NCBI GenBank assembly: GCA_947177405.1
Contig: CAMWUJ010000017.1
Span: 1-45,504, forward strand
Length of the DNA: 45,504 nt
DNA from: an uncultured Porphyromonadaceae bacterium
Lineage (GTDB): Bacteria > Bacteroidota > Bacteroidia > Bacteroidales > Muribaculaceae
Direction: 5' to 3'
A model generated the notes under the pieces. The model saw nothing but the letters and a program-made list of their open reading frames with translations. It ran no database searches and was not told the origin of the DNA. Positions 26,472 through 34,274 of the stretch are shown piece after piece. Positions within the stretch are counted from its first letter, which is position 1; the number at the start of each line of letters is the position of its first letter. A program made the translations under genes and the position numbers.

Positions 26472-27167
26472 ATGTCAAGATATTTTTCTCCCGAGGACAA
26501 GATGGTGACCCTGATCGCGGAAGATTATCCGCTCATTCAAGTTATGACCAGATTCGGGATAAGGATGGGGTTCGGCGACAAGACGGTAGAAGAGGTATGC
26601 CTTGAAGCCGGGGTGGATTGCAACACTTTCCTTGCTGTGGTTAACTTTGTATCGGAAGGTTTCACCACATTCAACTCCACACGTGCCTTGTCGATAAAAA
26701 GCCTCATGCATTATCTCAAGCAGAGCCACATATATTTTCTGGAATACTGTCTTCCCATGATACGCCGCAAACTCCTCGACGGCATATCTCTAAATACCAA
26801 GGATGTTTCCTTTCTAATCATCCGGTTTTTCGATGAATATTACCGTGAGGTTAAGACCCACATGGAATATGAGGAACGCACCGTGTTCCAATACATCGAA
26901 TCCCTATTGGATGGGATTCGTGAGGAGGGATTCCGAATCGCCACATATAGTGACCATCATGAGCAAGTGGCCGATAAACTCGGGGAACTCAAGAATTTAA
27001 TCATAAAATATTGTCCGAAGGATTCCGATGCCAATCTCCTGAACGATGCTCTCTACAGCATATACCGTTGCGAGCGTGAATTAGAGAACCATTGTAAAGT
27101 GGAAGACTTCCTGCTCGTACCCGAAATCAAACGCCTTGAGAAAAGCGTAAAAGACTATACACTTTAA
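26472..27167 (+). CDS. Hemerythrin-domain protein, ScdA/RIC-like
   Basis: 231 aa, cytosolic. Residues 8-55 resemble the short N-terminal domain of ScdA/RIC proteins (PLIQVMTRFGIRMGFGDKTVEEVCLEAGVD), but without the CC pair usual in that domain. Residues 80-225 are a four-helix bundle with candidate diiron ligands in the hemerythrin pattern: KQSHIYFLEY, KTHMEYEERTVF, YSDHHEQ, LENHCKVEDFL. Relatives repair iron-sulfur centres after nitrosative or oxidative damage, or sense oxygen or nitric oxide. It is followed after 18 bp by a LuxR-type regulator, which points to a sensing role. Confidence 0.82.
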   Translation: MSRYFSPEDKMVTLIAEDYPLIQVMTRFGIRMGFGDKTVEEVCLEAGVDCNTFLAVVNFVSEGFTTFNSTRALSIKSLMHYLKQSHIYFLEYCLPMIRRKLLDGISLNTKDVSFLIIRFFDEYYREVKTHMEYEERTVFQYIESLLDGIREEGFRIATYSDHHEQVADKLGELKNLIIKYCPKDSDANLLNDALYSIYRCERELENHCKVEDFLLVPEIKRLEKSVKDYTL

Positions 27168-27185
27168 CCCCCTCAAGTAAAAGTA

Positions 27186-27785
27186 ATGTCAGAACATCGA
27201 ATCCATATTGCTATAGCTGAAAGCTCGCCTATCATTTCCGCCGGACTCACCCATACCATGAGCCGTCTTCCGGGTCTCCCCACAAGAGTGGTGGAGATAA
27301 ACGATACCGACCATCTAATAAATTATCTTGAATCCGAACAGCCCGACATTCTTATTATCAACCCATTCTTTTTATCACCCTCTTACATCTCACAATTGAG
27401 AGTAAAATATTCCGATCTCAAGATAATTGCAGTGGCCGTGATGCCCCTTGACCGAAAAACTCTCGAAAACTTCCACGACTCAATCTCCATTGCCGATGAT
27501 GTGGAGACAGTGACTGACAAGGTGAAAAAGAATTGCGACTCACGCAACTCCTCCTCTGAGCCTGAAAACAAGGAGTCGCTTTCCAATCGTGAGAAGGAAA
27601 TAATAATCAACGTGGTGAAGGGACTCACAAATAAAGAGATAGCCGATAAACTCTTCATCTCCGTGCATACCGTTATAACACATCGTCGCAATATCGCCCG
27701 GAAGCTCGAAATCCATTCAGCCACCGGACTAACCATATATGCAATCGTGAACAAACTCGTGGATCTTGCCGAACTACATCTATAA
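27186..27785 (+). CDS. LuxR-family regulator with a pseudoreceiver
   Basis: 199 aa. The C-terminal LuxR helix-turn-helix is clear at 131-195 (LSNREKEIIINVVKGLTNKEIADKLFISVHTVITHRRNI). Residues 5-115 have a receiver-like pattern, but the phospho-acceptor position is Asn59 (DILIINP) and the acidic pair is replaced by Glu12-Ser13 (IAESSP). It probably cannot be phosphorylated in the usual way. Its partner is therefore more likely the hemerythrin-domain protein directly upstream than a histidine kinase. No kinase gene is nearby. Confidence 0.9.
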   Translation: MSEHRIHIAIAESSPIISAGLTHTMSRLPGLPTRVVEINDTDHLINYLESEQPDILIINPFFLSPSYISQLRVKYSDLKIIAVAVMPLDRKTLENFHDSISIADDVETVTDKVKKNCDSRNSSSEPENKESLSNREKEIIINVVKGLTNKEIADKLFISVHTVITHRRNIARKLEIHSATGLTIYAIVNKLVDLAELHL

Positions 27786-27878
27786 TCTCATTCTCTACAA
27801 TCCGACATCAATCCATCCCTAATCCTTAAAATCTATTAACTTTCTCATTAAAATTAAACGACTATCGGTTTTTTTTGC

Positions 27879-27886
27879 TAATTTTG
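27879..27886 (+). promoter_or_regulatory. Promoter -7 box before the PBP1A gene
   Basis: TAATTTTG matches the -7 form, but I find no TTTG at the expected -33 position (27855-27859 reads taaac). It is immediately followed by an inverted repeat at 27890-27925. Confidence 0.4.
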
Positions 27887-27889
27887 CAA

Positions 27890-27925
27890 TTTAAGAAACG
27901 ATTCTAAGTTAAACGGTTTCTTAAA
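27890..27925. promoter_or_regulatory. Inverted repeat at the PBP1A transcription start
   Basis: TTTAAGAAAC (27890-27899) is repeated inverted as GTTTCTTAAA (27916-27925) with 16 nt between. The repeat begins 4 bp after the -7 box and ends 17 bp before the ATG. It could be an operator or a 5'-end hairpin on the mRNA. Confidence 0.5.
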
Positions 27926-27942
27926 CTGATCACTGAAACAAC

Positions 27943-30402
27943 ATGAACAGTATAGATAGCAGAAACGACAAGTTGACCCGGGAAGAAAAGAAAAGGGTAC
28001 AGAAGGATAAGCGTAACAGAAACATCGTGAAATGGCTTTGGATATCTTTCCTAAGTCTGGGACTTTTCATTGCCGTTTTTCTACTTCTGATATATAACGG
28101 CGTCATAGGATATATGCCTCCCATCGAAGAGCTTGAAGATCCTCACGACAAACTTGCCTCCCAAGTCTATGCCTCTGATGGCAAAACAGAGCTTGGCCGT
28201 TATTACTATGGGGCCGGAAACCGCGTATATACAGATTATGACGGCATCTCTCCATACGTGATAGATGCTCTGGTAGCCACTGAAGACGTTCGTTTTGAAG
28301 ATCATTCCGGTATTGACTTCCGCGCTTTAGGACGCACGATGTTCAAGACCGTGCTCTTAGGCGACAAATCTTCGGGAGGTGCCTCTACCATCACACAACA
28401 GCTTGCCAAGCAACTTTATTCCACTCCCTCCTCCAACATGATCAAACGTGCCATCCAGAAGCCCATCGAATGGATGATTGCCATAAAGCTCGAAAGATTC
28501 TATACAAAGGATGAGATTATCAATATGTATCTCAACCGTTTCGACTTCCTTAACAATGCCGTTGGTATCAAGACGGCAGCAAATGTTTATTTCGGCAAGG
28601 AACCCAAAAACCTCAAGGCAGAGGAGGCCGCCATGCTTATAGGAATGTTGAAAAACCCAAGCTTCTATAATCCTCTCCGACATGAAGAGCGCACTCTTGA
28701 ACGACGCAATACAGTGATCGACCAGATGGTCAAGGCCGGCTATCTGTCTAAGGCGGAAGCAGACTCTCTTAAGGCACTTCCTTTAGGTCTTAACTATCAC
28801 AAGGTGGATCACAAGGAGGGAGAAGCCCCTTATCTGAGAGAGGAGATACGCCGCCTGATGACAGCCAAAAAGCCGGTCAGACCAAAACGATCCGATTATT
28901 CATCTACCTACCAGTATAATCTTGCATGGGGTAACTATAACACCGATTCCACTGCCTGGGAAGAGAATCCTCTATATGGATGGATTGAAAAGAATCCCAA
29001 GCCCGACGGATCGCATTATGACCTTTATACAGATGGTCTGCGGATCTATACATCGATAGATATGACAATGCAACGTTATGCAGAAGAAGCAATCTATCAA
29101 CACCTTGGAGGAGTGTTGCAGCCGGCATTCAATGCTGAGAAACGCGGATCCAAAAATGGTCCCTATTCCAACAACACCACCAATGCACAGAAACTCATCA
29201 AAAATGCAATAAAGCAATCCGACAGATACAAGAGGATGAAGGAAGCCGGGATCTCCGAAACTGAAATCGAGGCTTCCTTCCGGACTCCCTATGAGATGGA
29301 CGTATTTGCATGGGTGAAAGAGACAAAAGGGGGAACCACCAAAATAGTACCCGGAACCAAGACGGTAAAAATGACTCCTTACGACTCTGTTATTTATATG
29401 AAATCCATCCTTCGCGCCGGTCTTATGAGTATGGATCCTGTCACCGGCTATGTGAAAGCCTATGTGGGAGGACCCGACTTCATGCATTTCCAGTATGATA
29501 TGGTGTCGAGAGGAAAACGTCAGGTTGGTTCGACAATAAAACCCTTCTTATATACCATAGCGATGGAAGAGGGTGATGACCCATGCTCCACATATTCTGC
29601 CGCTCAATTCTCTTCCGGAGGTTGGGCTCCCCGAGGCGGTGCCCGTGGGGGATATCTCACACTAAAGCAAGGTCTTACCACTTCCAATAACCAGATTTCA
29701 GCCCGACTAATCGATAAATTCGGACCAAAGAATTTTGTGAATAAACTCCGAATGTTCGGTATCACAGGTTATTTTGAGGCCTCTTATCCTCTATGTCTGG
29801 GCACAGCTGATGTTTCAATCGGAAACATGGTATCAGCATATACAGCCTTCCCGGGAATGGGAGTAAGGGTTGATCCGGTGCTGGTGACACGCATAGAGGA
29901 TAATCAGGGGAACGTCATTTATAATGCTGTGCCTCACCGCACAGAGGTCATGAATGAGAAGGCAGCCTGTCACATGATCACCATAATGCAAAGTGTGGTC
30001 AATGCCGGTACAGGAAAGGCATTGCGCGGTTCCTATAACCTCTCCGTGCCATTAGGAGGAAAGACAGGTACAACCAACTCCAACTCCGACTGCTGGTTCA
30101 TGGGATACTCCCCTGATCTTGTCACCGGTGTATGGGTTGGTGGTGAAGAACGATCCATCCATTTCAACAATATGGCTTATGGTCAAGGTGCAAAAGCAGC
30201 ACTGCCTATATTCGGATCCTATATGAGAAAAGTGTATTCGAATCCAAGTCTCCCTTATAAACAGGATGCCAAATTCGATATTCCCGATGACTATGTGCCT
30301 TGCGACAAGGATGACTGGGGAACGGGAAGCTATACCACTACTGTGACAACCACTATCCCTGATGAGACTGAAACAGAAGTGGTGGAAGGAGCTTTTGATT
30401 AA
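27943..30402 (+). CDS. mrcA: Class A penicillin-binding protein (PBP1A-type)
   Basis: 819 aa, bifunctional peptidoglycan synthase. A short cytosolic, basic tail is followed by one membrane segment (31-51). The glycosyltransferase domain (about 75-255) has catalytic Glu114 in ATEDVRFEDHSG and GGASTITQQLAKQL. The transpeptidase domain has the active-site Ser530 (GSTIKPF), the SNN motif (581-583) and KTGT (707-710). A linker region of about 180 residues separates the two. The C-terminus is short and Thr/acid-rich. A gene for an orphan carboxyltransferase follows after only 15 bp. Confidence 0.97.
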   Translation: MNSIDSRNDKLTREEKKRVQKDKRNRNIVKWLWISFLSLGLFIAVFLLLIYNGVIGYMPPIEELEDPHDKLASQVYASDGKTELGRYYYGAGNRVYTDYDGISPYVIDALVATEDVRFEDHSGIDFRALGRTMFKTVLLGDKSSGGASTITQQLAKQLYSTPSSNMIKRAIQKPIEWMIAIKLERFYTKDEIINMYLNRFDFLNNAVGIKTAANVYFGKEPKNLKAEEAAMLIGMLKNPSFYNPLRHEERTLERRNTVIDQMVKAGYLSKAEADSLKALPLGLNYHKVDHKEGEAPYLREEIRRLMTAKKPVRPKRSDYSSTYQYNLAWGNYNTDSTAWEENPLYGWIEKNPKPDGSHYDLYTDGLRIYTSIDMTMQRYAEEAIYQHLGGVLQPAFNAEKRGSKNGPYSNNTTNAQKLIKNAIKQSDRYKRMKEAGISETEIEASFRTPYEMDVFAWVKETKGGTTKIVPGTKTVKMTPYDSVIYMKSILRAGLMSMDPVTGYVKAYVGGPDFMHFQYDMVSRGKRQVGSTIKPFLYTIAMEEGDDPCSTYSAAQFSSGGWAPRGGARGGYLTLKQGLTTSNNQISARLIDKFGPKNFVNKLRMFGITGYFEASYPLCLGTADVSIGNMVSAYTAFPGMGVRVDPVLVTRIEDNQGNVIYNAVPHRTEVMNEKAACHMITIMQSVVNAGTGKALRGSYNLSVPLGGKTGTTNSNSDCWFMGYSPDLVTGVWVGGEERSIHFNNMAYGQGAKAALPIFGSYMRKVYSNPSLPYKQDAKFDIPDDYVPCDKDDWGTGSYTTTVTTTIPDETETEVVEGAFD

Positions 30403-30417
30403 GAAAGATGCCCTAAG

Positions 30418-31704
30418 ATGCCGAAGATTCTAAAAATACGAGATCTTACCTTGCGCGACGGCCAGCAGTCGCTTGTGGGTGCAAGAATGAGAAAGGAAAT
30501 AATTCTTCCTCTCCTGCCCTTGTATCGTGATGCTGCATTTCATATTGTGGAGGTATGGGGTAGTGATGTGCTGGCCACTGCTCTGAAATATCTGGGAGAG
30601 GCACCATGGGAGAGATTGAAAAACTGTGCTGATGAACTTGAAGGGATATCAATTCTATCGGCATTGACTCAAGGTGTGAAACCCTTCGGAGAAATGGTTG
30701 CACCCAATTACATATTGCAGGCTCTCTATAAAAATGCCTTTAAGAACGGACTCAACATGATGCGCCTCTATGACAACGACAATAACATAGAGCGTCTCAG
30801 AGAGCCTGTGGCCCTAATTAATGATCTGGGAGGAATGGCGGATGTGGCTATCTGCTTCATTCCCCAACGCAACGAGAAAGCATACGAGAAACATAAGAAA
30901 AAAGGATTCTTTGCAATGCTTTTCGGTTCGGAAGAAGAAAATCCCGGAGACTCCGAACAATACACCGATGATTATTATGTGGAGAAAGCTAAAGAGGCTG
31001 AATCTTTAGGTGCCGAAATGATCACTCTAAAGGATCCTTACGGACTGGCTACCCCCTCACGCATTTATTCCTTGATGCCGAAACTTAAACAGGCAGTAAG
31101 AATTCCTGTGGATTATCACACACATTGCACACATGGATATGGATTGGCATCCACACTGATGGCTATAATAAAAGGAGTGGATGTAGTGGATACAAATATC
31201 TGGTGGTTTTCAGGAGGCTCAGCCGCCCCTCCAATTGAGCTAATCCATATTTTCTGTCATAAGCTGGAAATAGAAGTCGGTGCAAATATGGAGGCGGTGA
31301 GGGAAATCCGAAAAAGACTCCGGTCAGCACGTCTGTCTCTATCTGAATTTGACAGATATTCCGATCGACTTCCCAATGATTTTGATGAATTCTATCTGGA
31401 TATCCCTGAAGTGGTGGACGGTCTTTTTGACCAGGCAATACAGGCTGCCTCCGATAATGATGAGGAGGCTCTGTTGGGCTATTGTCATGCTCTGGAGAAA
31501 TACTTCGGTTTTCCGGTCTGTGATGATTATGAAGAAGAATCCGACGATGTTGAAAAGAAAGAGACTGAAAAAAGCGTATTCTCTGAAAAAGATGAAGAGC
31601 GACTTCTTCTTGAACTACTTCCGGATATTGCAGATCTCTATCTCGACAACCTCCACAATGCGGAAAATGAAAAAAAGGATGCTCCCGATTTGCCTGAGTC
31701 ATAA
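30418..31704 (+). CDS. Biotin-type carboxyltransferase (oxaloacetate decarboxylase alpha-like), no biotin carrier
   Basis: 428 aa with the TIM-barrel of the pyruvate carboxylase/oxaloacetate decarboxylase carboxyltransferase family. Metal ligands look kept: Asp14 (LRDGQQSL), the Lys expected to be carbamylated (Lys205, ITLKDPYGL) and His234/His236 (DYHTHCTHG). VEVWGSDVLATALKYL and PWERLK also match. Differences are RDGQQS for RDGHQS, KDPYG for KDMAG and IWWFSGGSAAPPIE for the usual AGGTSQPP. An insertion occurs near 150-185, and an acidic 70-residue tail replaces the biotin carrier: there is no AMKM biotin site. I see no biotin carboxylase or carrier gene in the window. The link to PBP1A is by position only. 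Confidence 0.8.
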   Translation: MPKILKIRDLTLRDGQQSLVGARMRKEIILPLLPLYRDAAFHIVEVWGSDVLATALKYLGEAPWERLKNCADELEGISILSALTQGVKPFGEMVAPNYILQALYKNAFKNGLNMMRLYDNDNNIERLREPVALINDLGGMADVAICFIPQRNEKAYEKHKKKGFFAMLFGSEEENPGDSEQYTDDYYVEKAKEAESLGAEMITLKDPYGLATPSRIYSLMPKLKQAVRIPVDYHTHCTHGYGLASTLMAIIKGVDVVDTNIWWFSGGSAAPPIELIHIFCHKLEIEVGANMEAVREIRKRLRSARLSLSEFDRYSDRLPNDFDEFYLDIPEVVDGLFDQAIQAASDNDEEALLGYCHALEKYFGFPVCDDYEEESDDVEKKETEKSVFSEKDEERLLLELLPDIADLYLDNLHNAENEKKDAPDLPES

Positions 31705-31720
31705 AAAATTTGTAATTTTG
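31689..31720 (+). promoter_or_regulatory. Promoter of rpmE2
   Basis: TTTG (31689-31692), 20 bp, then TAATTTTG (31713-31720) matches the full Bacteroidota form. The -33 box lies inside the end of the previous coding region. RNA would begin near 31727. Confidence 0.65.
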
Positions 31721-31791
31721 CAAGCCATTTAGTGGGATCGCGACCTGCTAAGAATTATTATATTAATTTTAACTGCAGTATTAACAAGAAA

Positions 31792-32046
31792 ATGAAAAAA
31801 GACATTCATCCCAAAGAATACCGTGAGGTAGTGTTCAAAGATATGTCGAACGATGAGATTTTCATCACTCGTTCCACAGTTGCTTCCCGTGAGACAATCG
31901 AAGTTGATGGTAAAGAATATCCTCTCGTAAAGCTTGAGATCACCTCTGCTTCACACCCCTTCTTTACCGGTAAGCAGAAACTCGTTGACACCGCCGGTCG
32001 TGTGGATAAATTCCGCAGCCGCTATGGTAACCGTTCAAAGAAGTAA
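31792..32046 (+). CDS. rpmE2: 50S ribosomal protein L31 type B
   Basis: 84 aa, starting [15 protein letters not shown]. It lacks the CxxC zinc-binding pair of type A L31, and contains TRSTV and [26 protein letters not shown], the type B pattern. A GTG in frame at 31732 would extend it by 20 residues but falls close to the predicted transcription start and is not needed. Its terminator is the palindrome at 32060-32117. Confidence 0.96.
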   Translation: MKKDIHPKEYREVVFKDMSNDEIFITRSTVASRETIEVDGKEYPLVKLEITSASHPFFTGKQKLVDTAGRVDKFRSRYGNRSKK

Positions 32047-32059
32047 GAACAGAGACTAC

Positions 32060-32117
32060 CTCTTGAAAATAAAAAAGCACATTGGAAATTTCCAATGTGC
32101 TTTTTTATTTTCAAGAG
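32060..32117. terminator. Terminator: perfect 58-bp palindrome
   Basis: Bases 32060-32088 are the exact reverse complement of 32089-32117. The GC-richer middle (gcacattgg/ccaatgtgc) is flanked on each side by six A or six T, so a hairpin with a T-run forms on both strands. It serves rpmE2 on plus and possibly the tlpA unit on minus. Confidence 0.9.
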
Positions 32118-32137
32118 AAGAGAAATCCTAATTTTTT

Positions 32138-32187
32138 TCATGATAAATCATGAGTCGTCAAGGTTCTTCATGATTATTCATGAGTCG
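32138..32187. repeat. Two 20-bp direct repeats, 30 bp apart
   Basis: TCATGA-taaa-TCATGAGTCG (32138-32157) and TCATGA-ttat-TCATGAGTCG (32168-32187) differ only in the 4-bp middle. Each contains two TCATGA palindromes. They lie between the rpmE2 terminator and the tlpA stop codon at 32193. Confidence 0.8.
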
Positions 32188-32192
32188 GAAGC

Positions 32193-33287
32193 TTATTTGC
32201 CGTTGATGAAATTGCTGAGCGTATTGAAGAAAGCGGGATCCTCCCCTACAGTTATATTTGCAATTTTACCTTCAGGATTAACAATCACCTTTGTAGGGAA
32301 ACCCTGCACGGCATAGGCATCAAGAAGAAGTGTAGCCTCAGGTTCCGGATTATATACTTGCACCCATGGCAATTCATATTTTGCTACCGCATTGCGCCAG
32401 CTTTCCTCAGAGTCACGGCAATCAATTCCTATTATCTCAAGTTTACCGGAATATTCCTTATATGCTTCTTTCAAGGAAGGAAATCCCTTTATACACCAGG
32501 GACACCATGAACCCCAGAAGTCAAGGATTACCCATTTCCCTTTGAAATCCGCCAGAGACACATTCTTGCCATCAAGATTCTTCAGGGTAAAGGCCGGAGC
32601 ATCAACATCTCCGCTCTGAAGGGCTTCAAGACGTCGTTCGGCTTCTATTGATTTTTCTACTCTGGCTTTCTTTTCAACAGCCAAAGCATAGAGGGTTGAA
32701 TTCTTTGCAGCGGGGGTGAGAGACTCAAAGATATCGAGATATCCTTGTCCGTCAAGTTCGAGCAAAGCATACACAGCCGCCGGGCTATCAGGATGATCTT
32801 TCACATAGTCTGCAAAAAGAAGATCGTATCTTGCCACAAGCTGTTTCATTCTCGTCTCGTCGGGATTACCACTACGGGCTATAGCGAAATATTCTTTCTT
32901 TATTTCATTCCCCTGCTCAGTGAGAGAGGATACAGCCTCCATCAGAGGAGTACCGGAAATTGTATATTCCAATGGTTCCATACCGGTGATATTAACCACA
33001 ATATTATCTCCCGGCTCGGTATATACAGGAATACCTTCTCTCTCCGAAATGAAAATCACCGACTCTGCAGCTCCGCCGGGGAGATTGGCAAAACTACCGG
33101 AAGGTGCTGATATTTTCTTCAGATCGGGTGTCGGTCTTTCTCTTCTTGGTTTTGCAGCATCTGTTATCAACAGTGATTCCACCTCATATTCGCCGGACGT
33201 TCCTGCCGGGAAATTCACTGTGACATCCGCATAGGCTCCCATCACACCAAGAATCAGACCCATCGATGGTAAAATAAATTTTTTCAT
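32193..33287 (-). CDS. TlpA-like thioredoxin-fold protein with DUF4369-like N-terminus
   Basis: 364 aa with a signal peptide (1-20, MGAYA). Residues 22-120 form a beta-rich DUF4369-like domain, 125-225 are helical, and 228-364 form a thioredoxin fold with the redox motif WCPWC (Cys262, Cys265) and the cis-Pro in GFPT. It should act as a periplasmic or outer-membrane-linked disulfide reductase, perhaps for cytochrome maturation or peroxide defence. It overlaps the yhcC gene by 4 bp (ATGA) and is the last gene of the rho-aroC-yhcC-tlpA unit. Confidence 0.9.
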   Translation of the reverse strand: MKKFILPSMGLILGVMGAYADVTVNFPAGTSGEYEVESLLITDAAKPRRERPTPDLKKISAPSGSFANLPGGAAESVIFISEREGIPVYTEPGDNIVVNITGMEPLEYTISGTPLMEAVSSLTEQGNEIKKEYFAIARSGNPDETRMKQLVARYDLLFADYVKDHPDSPAAVYALLELDGQGYLDIFESLTPAAKNSTLYALAVEKKARVEKSIEAERRLEALQSGDVDAPAFTLKNLDGKNVSLADFKGKWVILDFWGSWCPWCIKGFPSLKEAYKEYSGKLEIIGIDCRDSEESWRNAVAKYELPWVQVYNPEPEATLLLDAYAVQGFPTKVIVNPEGKIANITVGEDPAFFNTLSNFINGK

Positions 33288-34228
33288 GTTTCTTTTATTG
33301 TTTTATTTTTTAACTTCTTCAGAAGCAAATTTGTGAATTCATAATTCTTTATTCCCCATTTAGGAGCAACCACTTTATCAGGAGGAGAGGTTGCGAGAAA
33401 ACGTTCTATGGCAATCTTACGAGGCACCATTCCAACTATTTTCTCACAAAGATCAAGATAACCGTTAAGAGTGAATGTGTCGATATTCATGGATCCATCC
33501 TCCAAAAGTGATTGAAGGGGAGTGCCCTGAATCACTTGGAGGTGATGCATCTTAATCGAGTCTATCGGCAAAGACACCACCCTTCTGATTGTGGAAAACA
33601 TCATCTCCTCCGTCTCTCCGGGGAGTCCGAATATAAGATGAAGGCCCACCGAGATTCCTGCCTGAGCAAGCCTGCAGACAGTATCGCAGGTCTGCTGCCA
33701 TGAATGACGACGGTTTATTATCTTAAGAGTAGAGTCATGACTTGTCTCCGCACCAAGTTCAACAAATACAGGTTTCCGTAAGTTCAATCGCTTAAGCAGT
33801 TCCACCACATCATCCGGAAAGCAATCAGGACGCGATCCAATCACCAGCCCCACCACATCTTCAACCCCCAATGCCTCCGAATAAAGAGATTCAAGACGCT
33901 CCAAGCCTGTCTTATTCCCCACATTCCCGGGAGAGGATGATTTTATGAATGTATTTGAATAAGACTGAAAGTAAGCCAGGTATTTCATAGCCGGATACTT
34001 TTTGAAAAAGAATCTCTTCCCTGCCTCCAGTTGTTGTGTCACGGATTCGGAGCTGAAGCAATACCCCGGAGTAAAGGTGGTGTTATCGCAATATATACAT
34101 CCCCCCGTTCCTATGGTACCATCCCTATTCGGACATGAGAAGCCGGCGTTTACCGAAATCTTCTGCACCTTGATTCCGGGGAAACGATCTGAAAGATATT
34201 CAGCGTAGTCTTTATAATAGGGATTCAT
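33284..34228 (-). CDS. yhcC: YhcC-like radical SAM protein (TIGR01212 family)
   Basis: 314 aa. Iron-sulfur cysteines are Cys32, Cys44 and Cys47 (SCPNRDGTIGTGGCIYC), the spacing seen in this subfamily rather than the usual CxxxCxxC. The family landmarks AYFQSYSNTF, IGSRPDCFP and VELGAETSHDSTL are all present, as is LHLIFGLPGE. The substrate of the family is not known to me. It overlaps tlpA by 4 bp and starts 46 bp downstream of aroC. Confidence 0.93.
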   Translation of the reverse strand: MNPYYKDYAEYLSDRFPGIKVQKISVNAGFSCPNRDGTIGTGGCIYCDNTTFTPGYCFSSESVTQQLEAGKRFFFKKYPAMKYLAYFQSYSNTFIKSSSPGNVGNKTGLERLESLYSEALGVEDVVGLVIGSRPDCFPDDVVELLKRLNLRKPVFVELGAETSHDSTLKIINRRHSWQQTCDTVCRLAQAGISVGLHLIFGLPGETEEMMFSTIRRVVSLPIDSIKMHHLQVIQGTPLQSLLEDGSMNIDTFTLNGYLDLCEKIVGMVPRKIAIERFLATSPPDKVVAPKWGIKNYEFTNLLLKKLKNKTIKET

Positions 34229-34239
34229 ATAACGAGTAG

Positions 34240-34262
34240 GTTTAAACTAATTTACGGATGTT
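34240..34262. repeat. Short match to the end of the MITE-like element
   Basis: GTTTAAACTAATTTACGGATGTT here matches 15112-15134 (starting gtttaaact, then tatttacgaatgtt) with two differences. It lies in the 46-bp gap between aroC and yhcC, without an inverted partner nearby. It could be a remnant of the same element or chance in AT-rich DNA. Confidence 0.4.
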
Positions 34263-34274
34263 GGCAACGAGTAA

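Noticed and set aside
27943-31704. PBP1A and carboxyltransferase as a new functional system
   Set aside because: The only link is a 15-bp gap. No shared substrate or partner domain is visible.
31732-31791. GTG-initiated extension of L31
   Set aside because: Type B L31 starts at MKKDIHP, and the GTG is almost at the predicted transcription start.
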